Assembly: GCA_030672305.1 (NCBI GenBank)
Contig: DAOVGR010000061.1
Location: forward strand, 1 to 53,764
Direction of reading: 5' to 3'
DNA length: 53,764 bases
Source: Thermoplasmatales archaeon
Lineage (GTDB): Archaea; Thermoplasmatota; E2; DHVEG-1
Below the pieces are notes generated by a model, which was given only the letters and a program-made list of their open reading frames with translations, was not told where the DNA came from and made no database searches. Every line of letters starts with the position of its first letter. The stretch's first letter is position 1. A program made the translations under genes and the position numbers. Positions 42,578 to 51,971 of the stretch are shown here, one piece after another.

Positions 42578-44902
42578 ATGGTAGAGGGACAATTATCGAT
42601 TGAGGAATATGAAACCGGCAATACTAAACATAAGTGGGATTATAAAAAACTTAAATTAGCTCACAGGGTAGTTTTTGAATATAATTATAAAAAAGGAAAA
42701 GTACAGGCAGGATATACAAATCGAACCTTATACATAAATCTAACAACAAACGAAATAAAAGAAAAGAAAGTCACAGAGGAGATGAAAGAAAAATTTACTG
42801 GTGGTCGTGGTTTTGGATTAAAACTTCTATGGGATTCAATAAAACATACCACTAGATGGAATAGTGATGAAAATGAACTCGTAATTACAACAGGACCTTT
42901 ATGCGGGACTACTCAATATCCAGGTTCAGGTAAATCACTATGTCTTACAGTTTCACCTTCAACTGATATTATTTGTGATAGTAATGTTGGAGGATTTTTT
43001 GGACCATATCTAAAATTTGCTGGGTTTGATGCTCTTGAAATTCAAGGAAAAGCAAAATATGATGTCGTAATTGTTATAGATGGTGAAAAAGGTAAAGTAA
43101 TAATTGAAACTGCTCCCCTTGAAGAAACTAACACCCATCATTTAAACGAACAACTTACTAAAATGTATGCATCTGAAGATACAGATAAATCTCGACAAAA
43201 GGTTTCAGTAATTTCATCAGGTAAGGGTGCTGAAAATAGTTATTGGGGTTGTCTTAATTTTTCATTTTATGATATTAGAAGAAAAGTTCCACGTATAAAA
43301 CAAGCAGGTCGTGGTGGTCTTGGATCAGTCCTGAGAGATAAGAAAATAAAAGCAATTGTTACAAAAGTTGAGAAAGTAAGTGGTATTTCAAATAATCCAG
43401 CAGATCCTATAACTCTTGCAAAGATTGGAACAAAACTTCATCGTGAAGTAAGAGACCTTGATAGATACCAGTGCAACATGCGGGCTGTTGGAACTGCTCA
43501 TTTAGTTGAAATAATGGATGAGTATGACCTACTTCCAACTGAAAATTATCGATTTGGCAACTTTCCAAAGGCATCAAAAATTTATTCACCTGAATTTTAC
43601 AAACATTTTACAAAAATTATTCCAGATGGTTGTTGGCATGGATGTACAATGGCATGTTCAAAAACCGTAGATGGTTTTACTGTTATGACTGGCCCATATA
43701 AAGGTCAAAAGGTAACAGTTGATGGTCCTGAATATGAAACTGTAGCATGTGGTGCTAACATGAGCATCTGGGATCCTCTTTGGATTTTAGAATTCAACTT
43801 CTACTGTGACACCTATGGTCTTGATACAATTTCAACTGGCACAGCAATTGCATTCTATATGGAAATGTATGAATATGGAATATTAAACAAGGAAAGATGT
43901 AACAATCTTGAGCTTTGTTTTGGCAATAGTGAAGCAGTTTTAGAACTAATTCACAGAATTGCACGTGGTGATGATGGTGAATTTATAAACGTTGCTTCTA
44001 AAGGTATTCGGAGAGTTAAAAACTGGCTTATAAAAAATGGTTGGGGAGAACCAAATATTATCGAAGATTGCGGTATGGAAAGCAAAGGTTTAGAATATTC
44101 AGAATATGTGACAAAGGAATCACTTGCTATGCAGGGAGGATATGGTCTAACCCTTAAAGGACCGCAACATGATGAAGCTTGGCTTATTTTTATGGATATG
44201 GTTAACAATGCAATTCCTACTTTCAAAGACAAAGCAGAAGCACTTCACTACTTTCCAATGTGGAGGACCTGGTTTGGATTAAATGGATTATGTAAACTTC
44301 CCTGGAATGACATAGAACCAGCAAATAACGCTGAAACAGATGATCCAACTAAGGTTCCAGAACATGTCCAAAACTACGTTGATTATCAAAAAGCAATGAC
44401 AGGGAAGAAAATAACAAAAGAGGATCTTATCCTACAGAGTGAACGATGTTATAATTGGCAAAGAGCAATGAATGTATGGATGGGACGAGGCCGAAGAAAA
44501 GATGACTGGATACCATATAGATCAATGGGGCCAGTTACAGAAATGGAATATCTCTCAAGAAAAGATAGATATGATAAATATTTAGCTGAAAAAATAGGTC
44601 TTTTTGAAAAAGAGATAGAAAAAATGAATATAAATGAAAAAATGAAACTTCTATATAATTTTCGACAAGATCAATATCAAAAACTTGCTGATGCTGTTTA
44701 CTTTCGAAGAGGATGGACACCAAATGGAGTACCAACACCTCAAAAAATGAAACAACTTGGTATGAATGATCATATAATGCTTAAATTTCTTCAAGATGTA
44801 ATTGATAAAGATGATAAAGCTGGTTTAAATGTATGGGGTGGAAAATATAGAAAGGGGGAAGAACCCCCAAGCATTCAACCTAAATATTGGGAAAAATGGT
44901 AA
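42578..44902 (+). CDS. AOR-family tungsten-containing oxidoreductase, long variant
   Basis: At 774 residues this is longer than typical aldehyde:ferredoxin oxidoreductases (about 605-620): an N-terminal extension of about 55 residues, insertions in the middle and a C-terminal tail. AOR landmarks are clear: GRGFGLKLLWDSI, GPLCGTTQYPGSGK, GGFFGPYLKFAGFDALEIQGKA, AGRGGLGSVLRDKKIKAI, and CDTYGLDTISTGTAIAFYMEMYEYG. Cluster cysteines are Cys352, Cys356, Cys360 and Cys572 (NGLCKLPW). The first three have spacing C-x3-C-x3-C instead of the usual C-x2-C-x3-C. It should bind a tungsten bis-pterin and a [4Fe-4S] cluster and oxidise aldehydes or reduce acids, but substrate cannot be read; class II benzoyl-CoA reductases share this fold. 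Ferredoxin, ThiF and ThiS genes flank it. Confidence 0.9.
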   Translation: MVEGQLSIEEYETGNTKHKWDYKKLKLAHRVVFEYNYKKGKVQAGYTNRTLYINLTTNEIKEKKVTEEMKEKFTGGRGFGLKLLWDSIKHTTRWNSDENELVITTGPLCGTTQYPGSGKSLCLTVSPSTDIICDSNVGGFFGPYLKFAGFDALEIQGKAKYDVVIVIDGEKGKVIIETAPLEETNTHHLNEQLTKMYASEDTDKSRQKVSVISSGKGAENSYWGCLNFSFYDIRRKVPRIKQAGRGGLGSVLRDKKIKAIVTKVEKVSGISNNPADPITLAKIGTKLHREVRDLDRYQCNMRAVGTAHLVEIMDEYDLLPTENYRFGNFPKASKIYSPEFYKHFTKIIPDGCWHGCTMACSKTVDGFTVMTGPYKGQKVTVDGPEYETVACGANMSIWDPLWILEFNFYCDTYGLDTISTGTAIAFYMEMYEYGILNKERCNNLELCFGNSEAVLELIHRIARGDDGEFINVASKGIRRVKNWLIKNGWGEPNIIEDCGMESKGLEYSEYVTKESLAMQGGYGLTLKGPQHDEAWLIFMDMVNNAIPTFKDKAEALHYFPMWRTWFGLNGLCKLPWNDIEPANNAETDDPTKVPEHVQNYVDYQKAMTGKKITKEDLILQSERCYNWQRAMNVWMGRGRRKDDWIPYRSMGPVTEMEYLSRKDRYDKYLAEKIGLFEKEIEKMNINEKMKLLYNFRQDQYQKLADAVYFRRGWTPNGVPTPQKMKQLGMNDHIMLKFLQDVIDKDDKAGLNVWGGKYRKGEEPPSIQPKYWEKW

Positions 44903-44908
44903 GATCTT

Positions 44909-45505
44909 ATGAATAAAGTAAAATTTGAAAGAATTCAGAAAAAATTAAAAGAATCAAGTGTTGGTATAGCAGGGCTTGGTGGTCTAGGTTCAAATGCTGC
45001 TGTTGCACTTGCTAGAGCAGGAATTGGATGTCTTGTTTTAGTTGATTTTGATAAAATTGAAGAAAATAACCTTGGTAGACAATACTATTTTTTAGAGCAT
45101 ATTGGAAAAACGAAGGTGGATTCATTAAAAGAAATCATTGGAAAAATAAATCCACAAGTGGAGCTCATTACTCATAATATCAAGTTGGAAAAGGGATTAA
45201 TGGAAAAACCATTCAAGGATGTAACTGTTGTTATCGAAGCATTGGATAATGCTGAAACAAAGACAATATTTATTGAAGAAATACTTTCAAAACTTCCAAA
45301 CAAACCTGTTATTGCTGCCTCAGGCGTTGCAGGTTATGGGCATTCAGATAGAATTACAACAAAACGCTTAGGTAATCTATATATGTGTTATGATGGAAAA
45401 GCTAAATCAAGTGATGATGACGTGCTTATAGCTCCTCGTGTTTCACTTATGGCTAATTGGGAGGCAAATCTAGCTCTAGAAATAATTTTAGGTGAAGATA
45501 AGTGA
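44909..45505 (+). CDS. ThiF/MoeB/HesA-type E1-like adenylyltransferase (short form)
   Basis: This 198-residue enzyme activates the C-terminal glycine of a ubiquitin-like sulfur carrier by adenylation. The ATP loop GIAGLGGLGSNAAVALARAG (about 18-37), VDFDKIEENNLGRQYYF and VVIEALDNAETK are clear. It is short: the zinc-binding cysteines and the catalytic cysteine region of full MoeB/ThiF are missing, as in the compact ThiF forms of anaerobes. Its stop overlaps the GTG start of the ThiS/MoaD-like gene, which makes that protein the likely substrate. Together they could supply sulfur for the tungsten-pterin or for thiamin. Confidence 0.92.
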   Translation: MNKVKFERIQKKLKESSVGIAGLGGLGSNAAVALARAGIGCLVLVDFDKIEENNLGRQYYFLEHIGKTKVDSLKEIIGKINPQVELITHNIKLEKGLMEKPFKDVTVVIEALDNAETKTIFIEEILSKLPNKPVIAASGVAGYGHSDRITTKRLGNLYMCYDGKAKSSDDDVLIAPRVSLMANWEANLALEIILGEDK

Positions 45506-45702
45506 GCATCGAAGTAAACAGCAAAGTGGTTGATTGGGTTGAAAACGAAACTGTCAAAGATTTACTTAAACGAATGAGATACACATTTCCACTTGTTGTT
45601 GTTAAAATAAACGACAAAGTTGTTCCAAGAAAAGATTTTTCAGAGGTAAAAATACCTGATAATTCAAAAGTGGCTGTTATTCATATGATAAGTGGTGGAT
45701 AA
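45502..45702 (+). CDS. ThiS/MoaD-like sulfur carrier
   Basis: A 66-residue ubiquitin-like protein ending in the Gly-Gly tail (MISGG) that is adenylated and then thiocarboxylated. It starts at GTG 45502, overlapping the stop of the E1-like gene by 4 bp (GTGA), so they are translationally coupled. Typical ThiS/MoaD features are strand SIEVNSKVV, TVKDLLKRM helix, FPLVVVKINDKVVP and VAVIHMISGG. Genes of this type commonly accompany AOR enzymes; pterin dithiolene synthesis is the best guess, with thiamin as an alternative. Confidence 0.93.
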   Translation: MSIEVNSKVVDWVENETVKDLLKRMRYTFPLVVVKINDKVVPRKDFSEVKIPDNSKVAVIHMISGG

Positions 45703-45749
45703 TCCTTACTTTTCGTTAATTTTATTGATGATTGTAAAGATTGCATGAT

Positions 45750-46667
45750 TTATGCAGCTATTGAACCTATTACAGTAAGAACTGAAAAACCAAATGCAAA
45801 AACAAAATAGGTAACATACATCAAGGTCCATGAAGGAGTATTTTCCAATAATCCATCTTTCCTATTTTCTTTAATCATCAAGTAAAATATAAGAAATGCA
45901 GGAATTGCTAGAAAAGTTAGAATCCATAAATAAGACTCAAGTATACCACTATGTATCAACATTGGAATATAAACAAATGGAAAAACCATAAAAGGTAAAG
46001 ATAATGTAGCTGCTTTTTTCACACCAAAAGTGTTAACAAGAGTTCTAGTCCCTGTTTTTTTATCAGCATCATTATCAACTATATCCTTTGTAATTGATCC
46101 GCCTACTAAAAAACACATTGCAATTAAACCAATTACAAGAGGTAAAGGATTAATTGGGCTACCAAAGACACTCCAAGATGCTAGTATTCCTAATAGTCCA
46201 CGAGGAATAGCAATCCATAGTTGATTTACAAACAGTAGATCTTTAAATCTTGGAGGAATTGAATAAGTAATTGAGAAAAATGCTATTAGGAGAACTAAAA
46301 AACTAAACATGGGATTTATAAATAACGATATAAAAATAGCCAAGGAGTATAAAATAATAGATATAATCAATGCTTTTCTAACAGGAATATTTCCTCTAAC
46401 TAGAGGACGATATGGTTTAGATATTTTATCAGTCTTAATATCTGTTACTTGATTTAGTGTATTTGACGCTCCATTAAGTATAGCTAATGCAAAACTAGCA
46501 GGAATTATTGTTGTCCACCAAATAGAAGTAAAATCACCTACAACTCTATTGTTAAAGTAACTTGCAATCATTATACAGGAAGATACAATTATTGGAGCAA
46601 GAAGTGTAAATGGTCTGATTAAATCAATGTAATTCTTAAATTGTTTTTTTAGTTCCCTTAATTCCAT
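45750..46667 (-). CDS. UbiA-family prenyltransferase
   Basis: A 305-residue integral membrane prenyltransferase with seven to nine helices. The two Asp-rich sites that bind the prenyl diphosphate magnesium are present: NTLNQVTDIKTDKISKPYRP (about 68-87) and DIVDNDADKKTGTRT (about 195-210). Start: ATG 46667, preceded by GGAGACCGAGC; the longer frame from 46730 is less likely. Candidates are digeranylgeranylglyceryl phosphate synthase, which makes the second ether bond of archaeal lipids, or a quinone-type prenyltransferase. The sequence alone does not separate them. A TATA-like CTTTATATT lies about 40 nt upstream. Confidence 0.92.
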   Translation of the reverse strand: MELRELKKQFKNYIDLIRPFTLLAPIIVSSCIMIASYFNNRVVGDFTSIWWTTIIPASFALAILNGASNTLNQVTDIKTDKISKPYRPLVRGNIPVRKALIISIILYSLAIFISLFINPMFSFLVLLIAFFSITYSIPPRFKDLLFVNQLWIAIPRGLLGILASWSVFGSPINPLPLVIGLIAMCFLVGGSITKDIVDNDADKKTGTRTLVNTFGVKKAATLSLPFMVFPFVYIPMLIHSGILESYLWILTFLAIPAFLIFYLMIKENRKDGLLENTPSWTLMYVTYFVFAFGFSVLTVIGSIAA

Positions 46668-46790
46668 GCTCGGTCTCCAGTAATAAAAGCTTTTGTAATT
46701 ATCATAATATAAAGGTTGTTTGACACCCATTACCCAAAACTAAAAAAATTAAAATACATATTAAGGAAAATAAAAAAAAGAGAGGTTCAA

Positions 46791-47345
46791 ATGCAAAAAT
46801 TTAGGGGATTTATAGCAATCGATATCAAGCCTTTTCCAAAATTACTAGAATTCGAACGTGAGATAAAAAATACTGGTGCAAATGTAAAACTTGTTGAACC
46901 AGAAAATATACATCTAACAATCAAATTTCTTGGAGATACAGATGAATCATTAATAGATAGAATTGAAGAAATAATGAATTATTCAGTAAAAGAAGTAGAA
47001 CCTTTTGAGATTAATCTTAAGGGAGCAGGTGTTTTTCCAAATGAAAGGTACATTAAAGTTATATGGATAGGAATAGAAAACGGCGAGAGTATTTCAAAAA
47101 TTGTAAGTAAACTTGATGAGAAAATTACAACTCTTGGTTTTCAAAAGGAAAAAAGAAAATTTTCTGCACATCTAACAATTGCTAGAGTTAAAAATGTAAA
47201 AAACAAGGAGAAACTAATACAAATTATTGAAAAATATAGAAACATTGAATTTGGAAAAATCAAAATCAATTCAATTAAACTGAAAAAAAGCACTCTTACT
47301 CCAAAAGGACCAATTTATACAACGTTAAAAGAAATAAATTTCTAA
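46791..47345 (+). CDS. thpR: RNA 2',3'-cyclic phosphodiesterase ThpR
   Basis: A 184-residue 2H-phosphoesterase that opens 2',3'-cyclic phosphates at RNA ends and may ligate 2'-5' junctions. Both catalytic HxT motifs are present: HLTIKFLGD (about residue 43) and HLTIARVK (about 129). I start it at ATG 46791, with GAGGTTC as ribosome binding site; a longer frame from 46716 has none. It is divergent from the UbiA gene with TATA-like elements in the shared spacer. Confidence 0.94.
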   Translation: MQKFRGFIAIDIKPFPKLLEFEREIKNTGANVKLVEPENIHLTIKFLGDTDESLIDRIEEIMNYSVKEVEPFEINLKGAGVFPNERYIKVIWIGIENGESISKIVSKLDEKITTLGFQKEKRKFSAHLTIARVKNVKNKEKLIQIIEKYRNIEFGKIKINSIKLKKSTLTPKGPIYTTLKEINF

Positions 47346-47436
47346 GAAAAAACTTAGTTTTATATATTGATTTTATTTAAGAAATAGTATTACCAAAAAG
47401 TAAAATTAGCCTAAGCTTACTTTAGAAAAAAAATAA

Positions 47437-48234
47437 ATGGCGGTGAACTTAATAGAAACATGGTATATTGTTTTAGGACTTATCAATCTTGGATTAATAA
47501 TATTTAGTATAAAATTCTTTATTCCCAGAAATTTTTTTAAGGAGAAAATTGGAATATTAAAGTTGATTAATGCAAATTTTATTTATATACTGATTATAGT
47601 TGGAGTTGTTACCCTTCATTTAATCGAAGTAAATTTAATAGATCCTCATACAACAGAATTTGTGGGTTACGATTTTACTAATAACATAAAAGATATCGAA
47701 GGTGATTTTGTATACTGGTTTTCGCAACATTGGACACCTGTTCTTGTTTATTTCTTTGTGCTAATTTATATAGCAATTTACTCTTTCACATTATGGTTTT
47801 CACCAATCTATTTTATACTAACAAATAATAAAAAAGCTATGAAAACACTAGCATATGGATTGTTATTAATCTATGTTATTGCACTTCCATTTTACCTATT
47901 TCTACCAATAACTAATGTATATACTTATTATAGTGTAAATTCTGCTCTTGAAACCGTAATTCCATCTGTTGAAAGCTTTTTTTATTCAACTACAACACAA
48001 AATAATTGCCTACCTTCACTACATACGGCTATGACAATATTAATAGCATATTCTGTTAGTTTAACAGGTAATAAGAAACTTACATATTTTGTATATTTAA
48101 TAATGATACTGGTAATAATATCAGTTATATATCTATCAATACACTGGGTCCTTGATGTAATAAGCGGAGCTCTTTTATCAATAGGAGTAATATTGATATT
48201 GAGAAGATATATAAGGGCAGAGCATAATGAATAA
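47437..48234 (+). CDS. PAP2-family membrane phosphatase
   Basis: A 265-residue membrane protein with about six helices and the type 2 phosphatidic acid phosphatase signatures: CLPSLHTAM (catalytic motif 2, about 189-197) and SIHWVLDVISGALL (motif 3, about 230-243). Such enzymes remove phosphate from lipid phosphates or polyprenyl diphosphates, or transfer phospho-headgroups, on the outer membrane face. Motif 1 (KxxxxxxRP) is not obvious, so it may be closer to the inositol-phosphorylceramide-synthase-like branch. Its end overlaps the CCA-enzyme start by 8 bp. Confidence 0.85.
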   Translation: MAVNLIETWYIVLGLINLGLIIFSIKFFIPRNFFKEKIGILKLINANFIYILIIVGVVTLHLIEVNLIDPHTTEFVGYDFTNNIKDIEGDFVYWFSQHWTPVLVYFFVLIYIAIYSFTLWFSPIYFILTNNKKAMKTLAYGLLLIYVIALPFYLFLPITNVYTYYSVNSALETVIPSVESFFYSTTTQNNCLPSLHTAMTILIAYSVSLTGNKKLTYFVYLIMILVIISVIYLSIHWVLDVISGALLSIGVILILRRYIRAEHNE

Positions 48235-49579
48235 AACTGAAAAGCAAGTACTTGAAAAAATTACTCCTTCTTTGGAATATAAAAAGAAAATTGAAAAACT
48301 GGTAAAAGAGCTAGAGAAATTAATAGAACAAGAAATTATTAAAAGAAATCTACCAGCGACAATTGAGCTTGTTGGATCAATTGCTAAAGATACATATCTA
48401 AAAGATGATCTAGATGTTGATTTTTTTATAAAGTTTCCAACAAAATACAAAAAAGAAAAAATTGGAGAAAGCGCACTTTCAATCGGAAGAAATATTCTAA
48501 TAAAAACTGAAGAATCATATGCAGAACATCCATACATACGAGGATATTATGAAAAAAATAAAGTAGAAATTGTCCCATGTTATAAGATAGAAAAAGCATC
48601 TCAAAAGCTATCAGCAGTTGATAGGACACCATTACATACAAAATATGTTAGAGAAAATTTACCTGAATCAAATAAACCTGAAGTACTTTTATCTAAACAG
48701 TTTCTCAAAGGAATTGGATGTTATGGAGCAGAAGCAGAAATAGAAGGATTTTCTGGGTATTTATGTGAAATATTAATAATTAAATATGGTACTTTTAAAA
48801 ATCTTTTAAAAAATGCATTAAATTGGAAAGTAGGAGAAAAAATTGCTTTATCAAAAGATAAATTTCCTAGTTTTAGAACTCCTTTAACATTTATTGATCC
48901 TGTTGACACAAATAGAAATGTAGCCTCAGCAATATCTTTGGAAAAATTTGATTTTTTTATAAAGGCGAGTAAAGAATATCTAAATAAACCATTAATTACC
49001 TTCTTCTTTCCAAAAAAAGTAAAACCATGGTCACTAAATAAAATAAAGCAAAATCTTGAAACAAAAAAATTCCAATATATCGGAATAAAACTCAGAAAAC
49101 CAGATATTATTCCTGAAAATCTTTATCCTCAAGTTAGAAAGGCTGCTCGCTCAATATGTGATTCATCTATTAGATATGATTTCACAATTTTTAATAATTC
49201 ATTCTATATTAGTGATGACAATATCTATATGATTTTTAAAACAAAAAAGGAACCACTTTCAAAAACATATGTGCATTTTGGCCCCCCTGTAAAATTGAAA
49301 AAACATACAAGTGAATTTTTGAAAAAATGGAAAGGAGATCCTAGAGTAACCAAGAAACCATATGAAAAAAATGGCAGAGTATATGTTGAAATAAAACGAG
49401 ATTTTCTTGAATTAAAACACTTTTTAAAATATGAAATTAAAAACCTTAGTATGGGTAAACACATAGATAAGATTGTTAAGAAGAAATTTACAATTTTAGA
49501 AACAGAAAACCTATTAATAGAAAACTTGAGAGAGTTTTGGACAGAATATCTTGACGGGAAAATGCCTTGGGAAAGATAA
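48227..49579 (+). CDS. cca: CCA-adding enzyme (archaeal class I tRNA nucleotidyltransferase)
   Basis: A 450-residue enzyme that builds or repairs the 3' CCA end of tRNA without a template. The nucleotidyltransferase motif is clear: LVGSIAKDTYLKDDLDVDFFI, with the G-S and D-x-D metal ligands (about residues 48-67), followed by VEIVPCYKI (third carboxylate). The archaeal body and tail domains fill the rest, and the length matches archaeal class I enzymes. It is probably translated with the PAP2 gene before it (8-bp overlap), and the RNase H-fold-like gene follows after one base. Confidence 0.96.
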   Translation: MNKTEKQVLEKITPSLEYKKKIEKLVKELEKLIEQEIIKRNLPATIELVGSIAKDTYLKDDLDVDFFIKFPTKYKKEKIGESALSIGRNILIKTEESYAEHPYIRGYYEKNKVEIVPCYKIEKASQKLSAVDRTPLHTKYVRENLPESNKPEVLLSKQFLKGIGCYGAEAEIEGFSGYLCEILIIKYGTFKNLLKNALNWKVGEKIALSKDKFPSFRTPLTFIDPVDTNRNVASAISLEKFDFFIKASKEYLNKPLITFFFPKKVKPWSLNKIKQNLETKKFQYIGIKLRKPDIIPENLYPQVRKAARSICDSSIRYDFTIFNNSFYISDDNIYMIFKTKKEPLSKTYVHFGPPVKLKKHTSEFLKKWKGDPRVTKKPYEKNGRVYVEIKRDFLELKHFLKYEIKNLSMGKHIDKIVKKKFTILETENLLIENLREFWTEYLDGKMPWER

Positions 49580-49580
49580 A

Positions 49581-50336
49581 ATGAAAACAATAGGAGTTTT
49601 CACGAAAGATTTTTCGCTTTATTATGATCTTATCAAAGTTCTCAAGAAAAGAAAAATCCCATTTGTTTCTCTTATATCCTTAGATAATATTCCTAGCGGT
49701 ATAGGAGTTATTCTTACATCCAATATTGAATTGCATGATGTGAAATTATCAAAAGTAATTGCTGCCGATACGTATGATACAATTGATCATGCTGCTGATC
49801 TCGCAATTCAAATGCTCGTAGGTAAAGATCTTTATTCAAAGGTTTACATAGGAATTGATCCTGGTGAACAACCTGGTATAGCAGTAGTTGGAGATGATAT
49901 ATTATTACAAAAAATGAATGTTTCAACTCCCGAAAAGGTAGTTACAATGATAAAAAGAGTTCTTAGAGAATATCCAGCTACTGAAACCTTAATTCGTATC
50001 GGTCATGGATCAATTATTACAAGAAATCGTATAATTAATTCTCTGATTTCACTTGGAGTACCAATTGAAATCGTAGATGAAACAAAGACAACACCTGCAC
50101 AGCAGATAAAGAGACTTGAAAAAGATGGAGAAGCAGCTGCAGCAATTGCTTTACTTCGTGGGGGAAAAGTACAAAGACGGTTGCCATTAGAACCAACTAA
50201 AGGAGACATTAGAAATATTCAAGAGCGGAGTAGAAAACTTACAAATGGAAAATTTTCAATCTCAGAAAAAACAGCACTAAGAGTATTGAAAGGTGAGCTA
50301 AGTTTAAAAGAAGCAATTGACTTTGAAAAAAAATAG
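49581..50336 (+). CDS. Archaeal conserved protein with a RuvC/RNase H-fold-like domain
   Basis: This 251-residue protein starts at ATG 49581, directly after the cca stop, with GGGAAAG upstream. Residues about 1-90 form an alpha/beta domain (MKTIGVFTKDFSLYYDLIKVL; IGVILTSNIEL). A second domain starts with YIGIDPGEQPGIAVVGD (about residue 88-104), the DPGxxxGIAV pattern of RuvC- and YqgF-like RNase H folds. It continues with LIRIGHGSIITRNRIINSL, VDETKTTP, and EKDGEAAAAIALLRGG, where the acidic residues are placed as in such nucleases. I infer a nucleic-acid enzyme, possibly for RNA or recombination. No activity is known to me. Confidence 0.8.
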   Translation: MKTIGVFTKDFSLYYDLIKVLKKRKIPFVSLISLDNIPSGIGVILTSNIELHDVKLSKVIAADTYDTIDHAADLAIQMLVGKDLYSKVYIGIDPGEQPGIAVVGDDILLQKMNVSTPEKVVTMIKRVLREYPATETLIRIGHGSIITRNRIINSLISLGVPIEIVDETKTTPAQQIKRLEKDGEAAAAIALLRGGKVQRRLPLEPTKGDIRNIQERSRKLTNGKFSISEKTALRVLKGELSLKEAIDFEKK

Positions 50337-50390
50337 GTAAGAAACCCAAACGTTTATGAAGCTCCCTCATATGCATTTTAGGTAAGAGTG

Positions 50391-51941
50391 ATGAATGTCA
50401 AAAGAGCTCTGATTAGCGTCTCAGACAAAAATGGAGTATCTGATTTTTCTAAAGGACTATCCAAACTTGACATAGAAATTATTTCAACAAGTAGTACTGC
50501 TAAGGTTTTAAAGAATGCAGGTGTTCCAATAAAAGAAGTATCAAGTGTCACTGGTTTTCCAGAAATGCTTGAGGGGCGGGTTAAAACCCTTCATCCTATT
50601 ATTCATGCTGGAATCCTAGCAAAAAGAGATAGTAAAACACATACGGATACACTTAAAAAACATAAGATTAAGACCATTGATTTATTGGTTTGTAATCTTT
50701 ATCCTTTTGAACAAACAATAAAGAAACAAAAGGTTGGTATTGAAGAGGTAATTGAAAATATTGATATTGGTGGACCAACACTTATTCGTGCAGCAGCAAA
50801 AAACTACAAAGATGTCATTGTTATAACAGATAAAAGTCAGTATAGAGAGGTTTTAAGTTCACTTAATTCAAAAGGAAATCTGAGTTTAGAAAATAGAGAG
50901 AGACTTGCAATAAAAGCATTTACACACACTGCTCAATATGATGCAATAATCTCTAGTTATCTTAGAAATAAATGGACTAACGAAATTCTACCAGATGATA
51001 ACAGTATTTACTTAAGAAAAATTCAGAATATGAGATATGGTGAAAATCCTCATTTGAAAGGTGCATTTTATAGATTTCTCCCAGAAATTAATGAACCATG
51101 TATAACAAATGCAATAAAACTTCATGGAAAAGAACTATCTTACAATAATATTCTTGATAGCGATTGTGCTATTGAATGTATCAAAGAATTTTCAAATCCT
51201 AGTTGTGTAATAGTAAAACATGCTACTCCCTGTGGAATATCAAGTGCTGAGAAACTGTTAGAGGCATGGAAGGATGCCTATGCAACAGATACATATTCAC
51301 CTTTTGGTGGTATTATTTCTTTCAATAGAGAAGTGGGAAAAGATATCGCAATTGAACTATCTAATTTATTTTTAGAGGTAATTATTGCTCCTAGTTTTAA
51401 TAAAGAGGCATTGGATATTTTTAATAAAAAGAAAAATCTTAGACTCCTTCAATTAAAAGACATTGATAAGAAAATAAATAGAACTGGTATAATTTTTAGA
51501 AGTGTTGTTGGTGGATTTCTCTCACAAGAAAGAGATATTAAAATGACTCCAAAAAAAGAATGGAAAATCGTTACAAAAAAGAAACCCAGTGAAAACGAAC
51601 TTTTATCAATGGAATTTGCAGTTAAATGTGTTAAACATGTGAAATCCAATTCAGTTGTTTTTGTAAAAAATACACGTACTGTTGGAATAGGTGGCGGACA
51701 AACTGCACGTGTTGATGCCGCATGGATTGCAATAAATAAAGGAAAAGAAAATATAAAAGGGTCAATCATGGCAAGTGATGCCTTCTTCCCATTTAGGGAT
51801 GCTGTTGATGTTGCAGCTGATGCAGGTGTTAAAGCAATTATTCAACCAGGTGGATCGATTCGTGATGAAGAAGTGATAAAAGCAGCTGATGAACATTCCA
51901 TATCTATGGTATTTTCAGGTCAAAGATATTTTAGGCATTAA
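50391..51941 (+). CDS. purH: Bifunctional AICAR transformylase/IMP cyclohydrolase
   Basis: A 516-residue full-length PurH that performs the last two steps of purine synthesis: formylation of AICAR and ring closure to IMP. The cyclohydrolase part (1-195) has the STSSTAKVLKNAGVP and FPEMLEGRVKTLHP motifs. The transformylase part (200-516) has KHATPCG (catalytic Lys-His) and IGGGQTARVDAAW. I use ATG 50391; a GTG directly upstream (50388) is possible. Many archaea use the unrelated PurP/PurO pair, so the bacterial-type enzyme points to a lineage with PurH. Confidence 0.97.
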   Translation: MNVKRALISVSDKNGVSDFSKGLSKLDIEIISTSSTAKVLKNAGVPIKEVSSVTGFPEMLEGRVKTLHPIIHAGILAKRDSKTHTDTLKKHKIKTIDLLVCNLYPFEQTIKKQKVGIEEVIENIDIGGPTLIRAAAKNYKDVIVITDKSQYREVLSSLNSKGNLSLENRERLAIKAFTHTAQYDAIISSYLRNKWTNEILPDDNSIYLRKIQNMRYGENPHLKGAFYRFLPEINEPCITNAIKLHGKELSYNNILDSDCAIECIKEFSNPSCVIVKHATPCGISSAEKLLEAWKDAYATDTYSPFGGIISFNREVGKDIAIELSNLFLEVIIAPSFNKEALDIFNKKKNLRLLQLKDIDKKINRTGIIFRSVVGGFLSQERDIKMTPKKEWKIVTKKKPSENELLSMEFAVKCVKHVKSNSVVFVKNTRTVGIGGGQTARVDAAWIAINKGKENIKGSIMASDAFFPFRDAVDVAADAGVKAIIQPGGSIRDEEVIKAADEHSISMVFSGQRYFRH

Positions 51942-51971
51942 TTCAAGATTTTTTTGATTAGTTCTTTCTTA

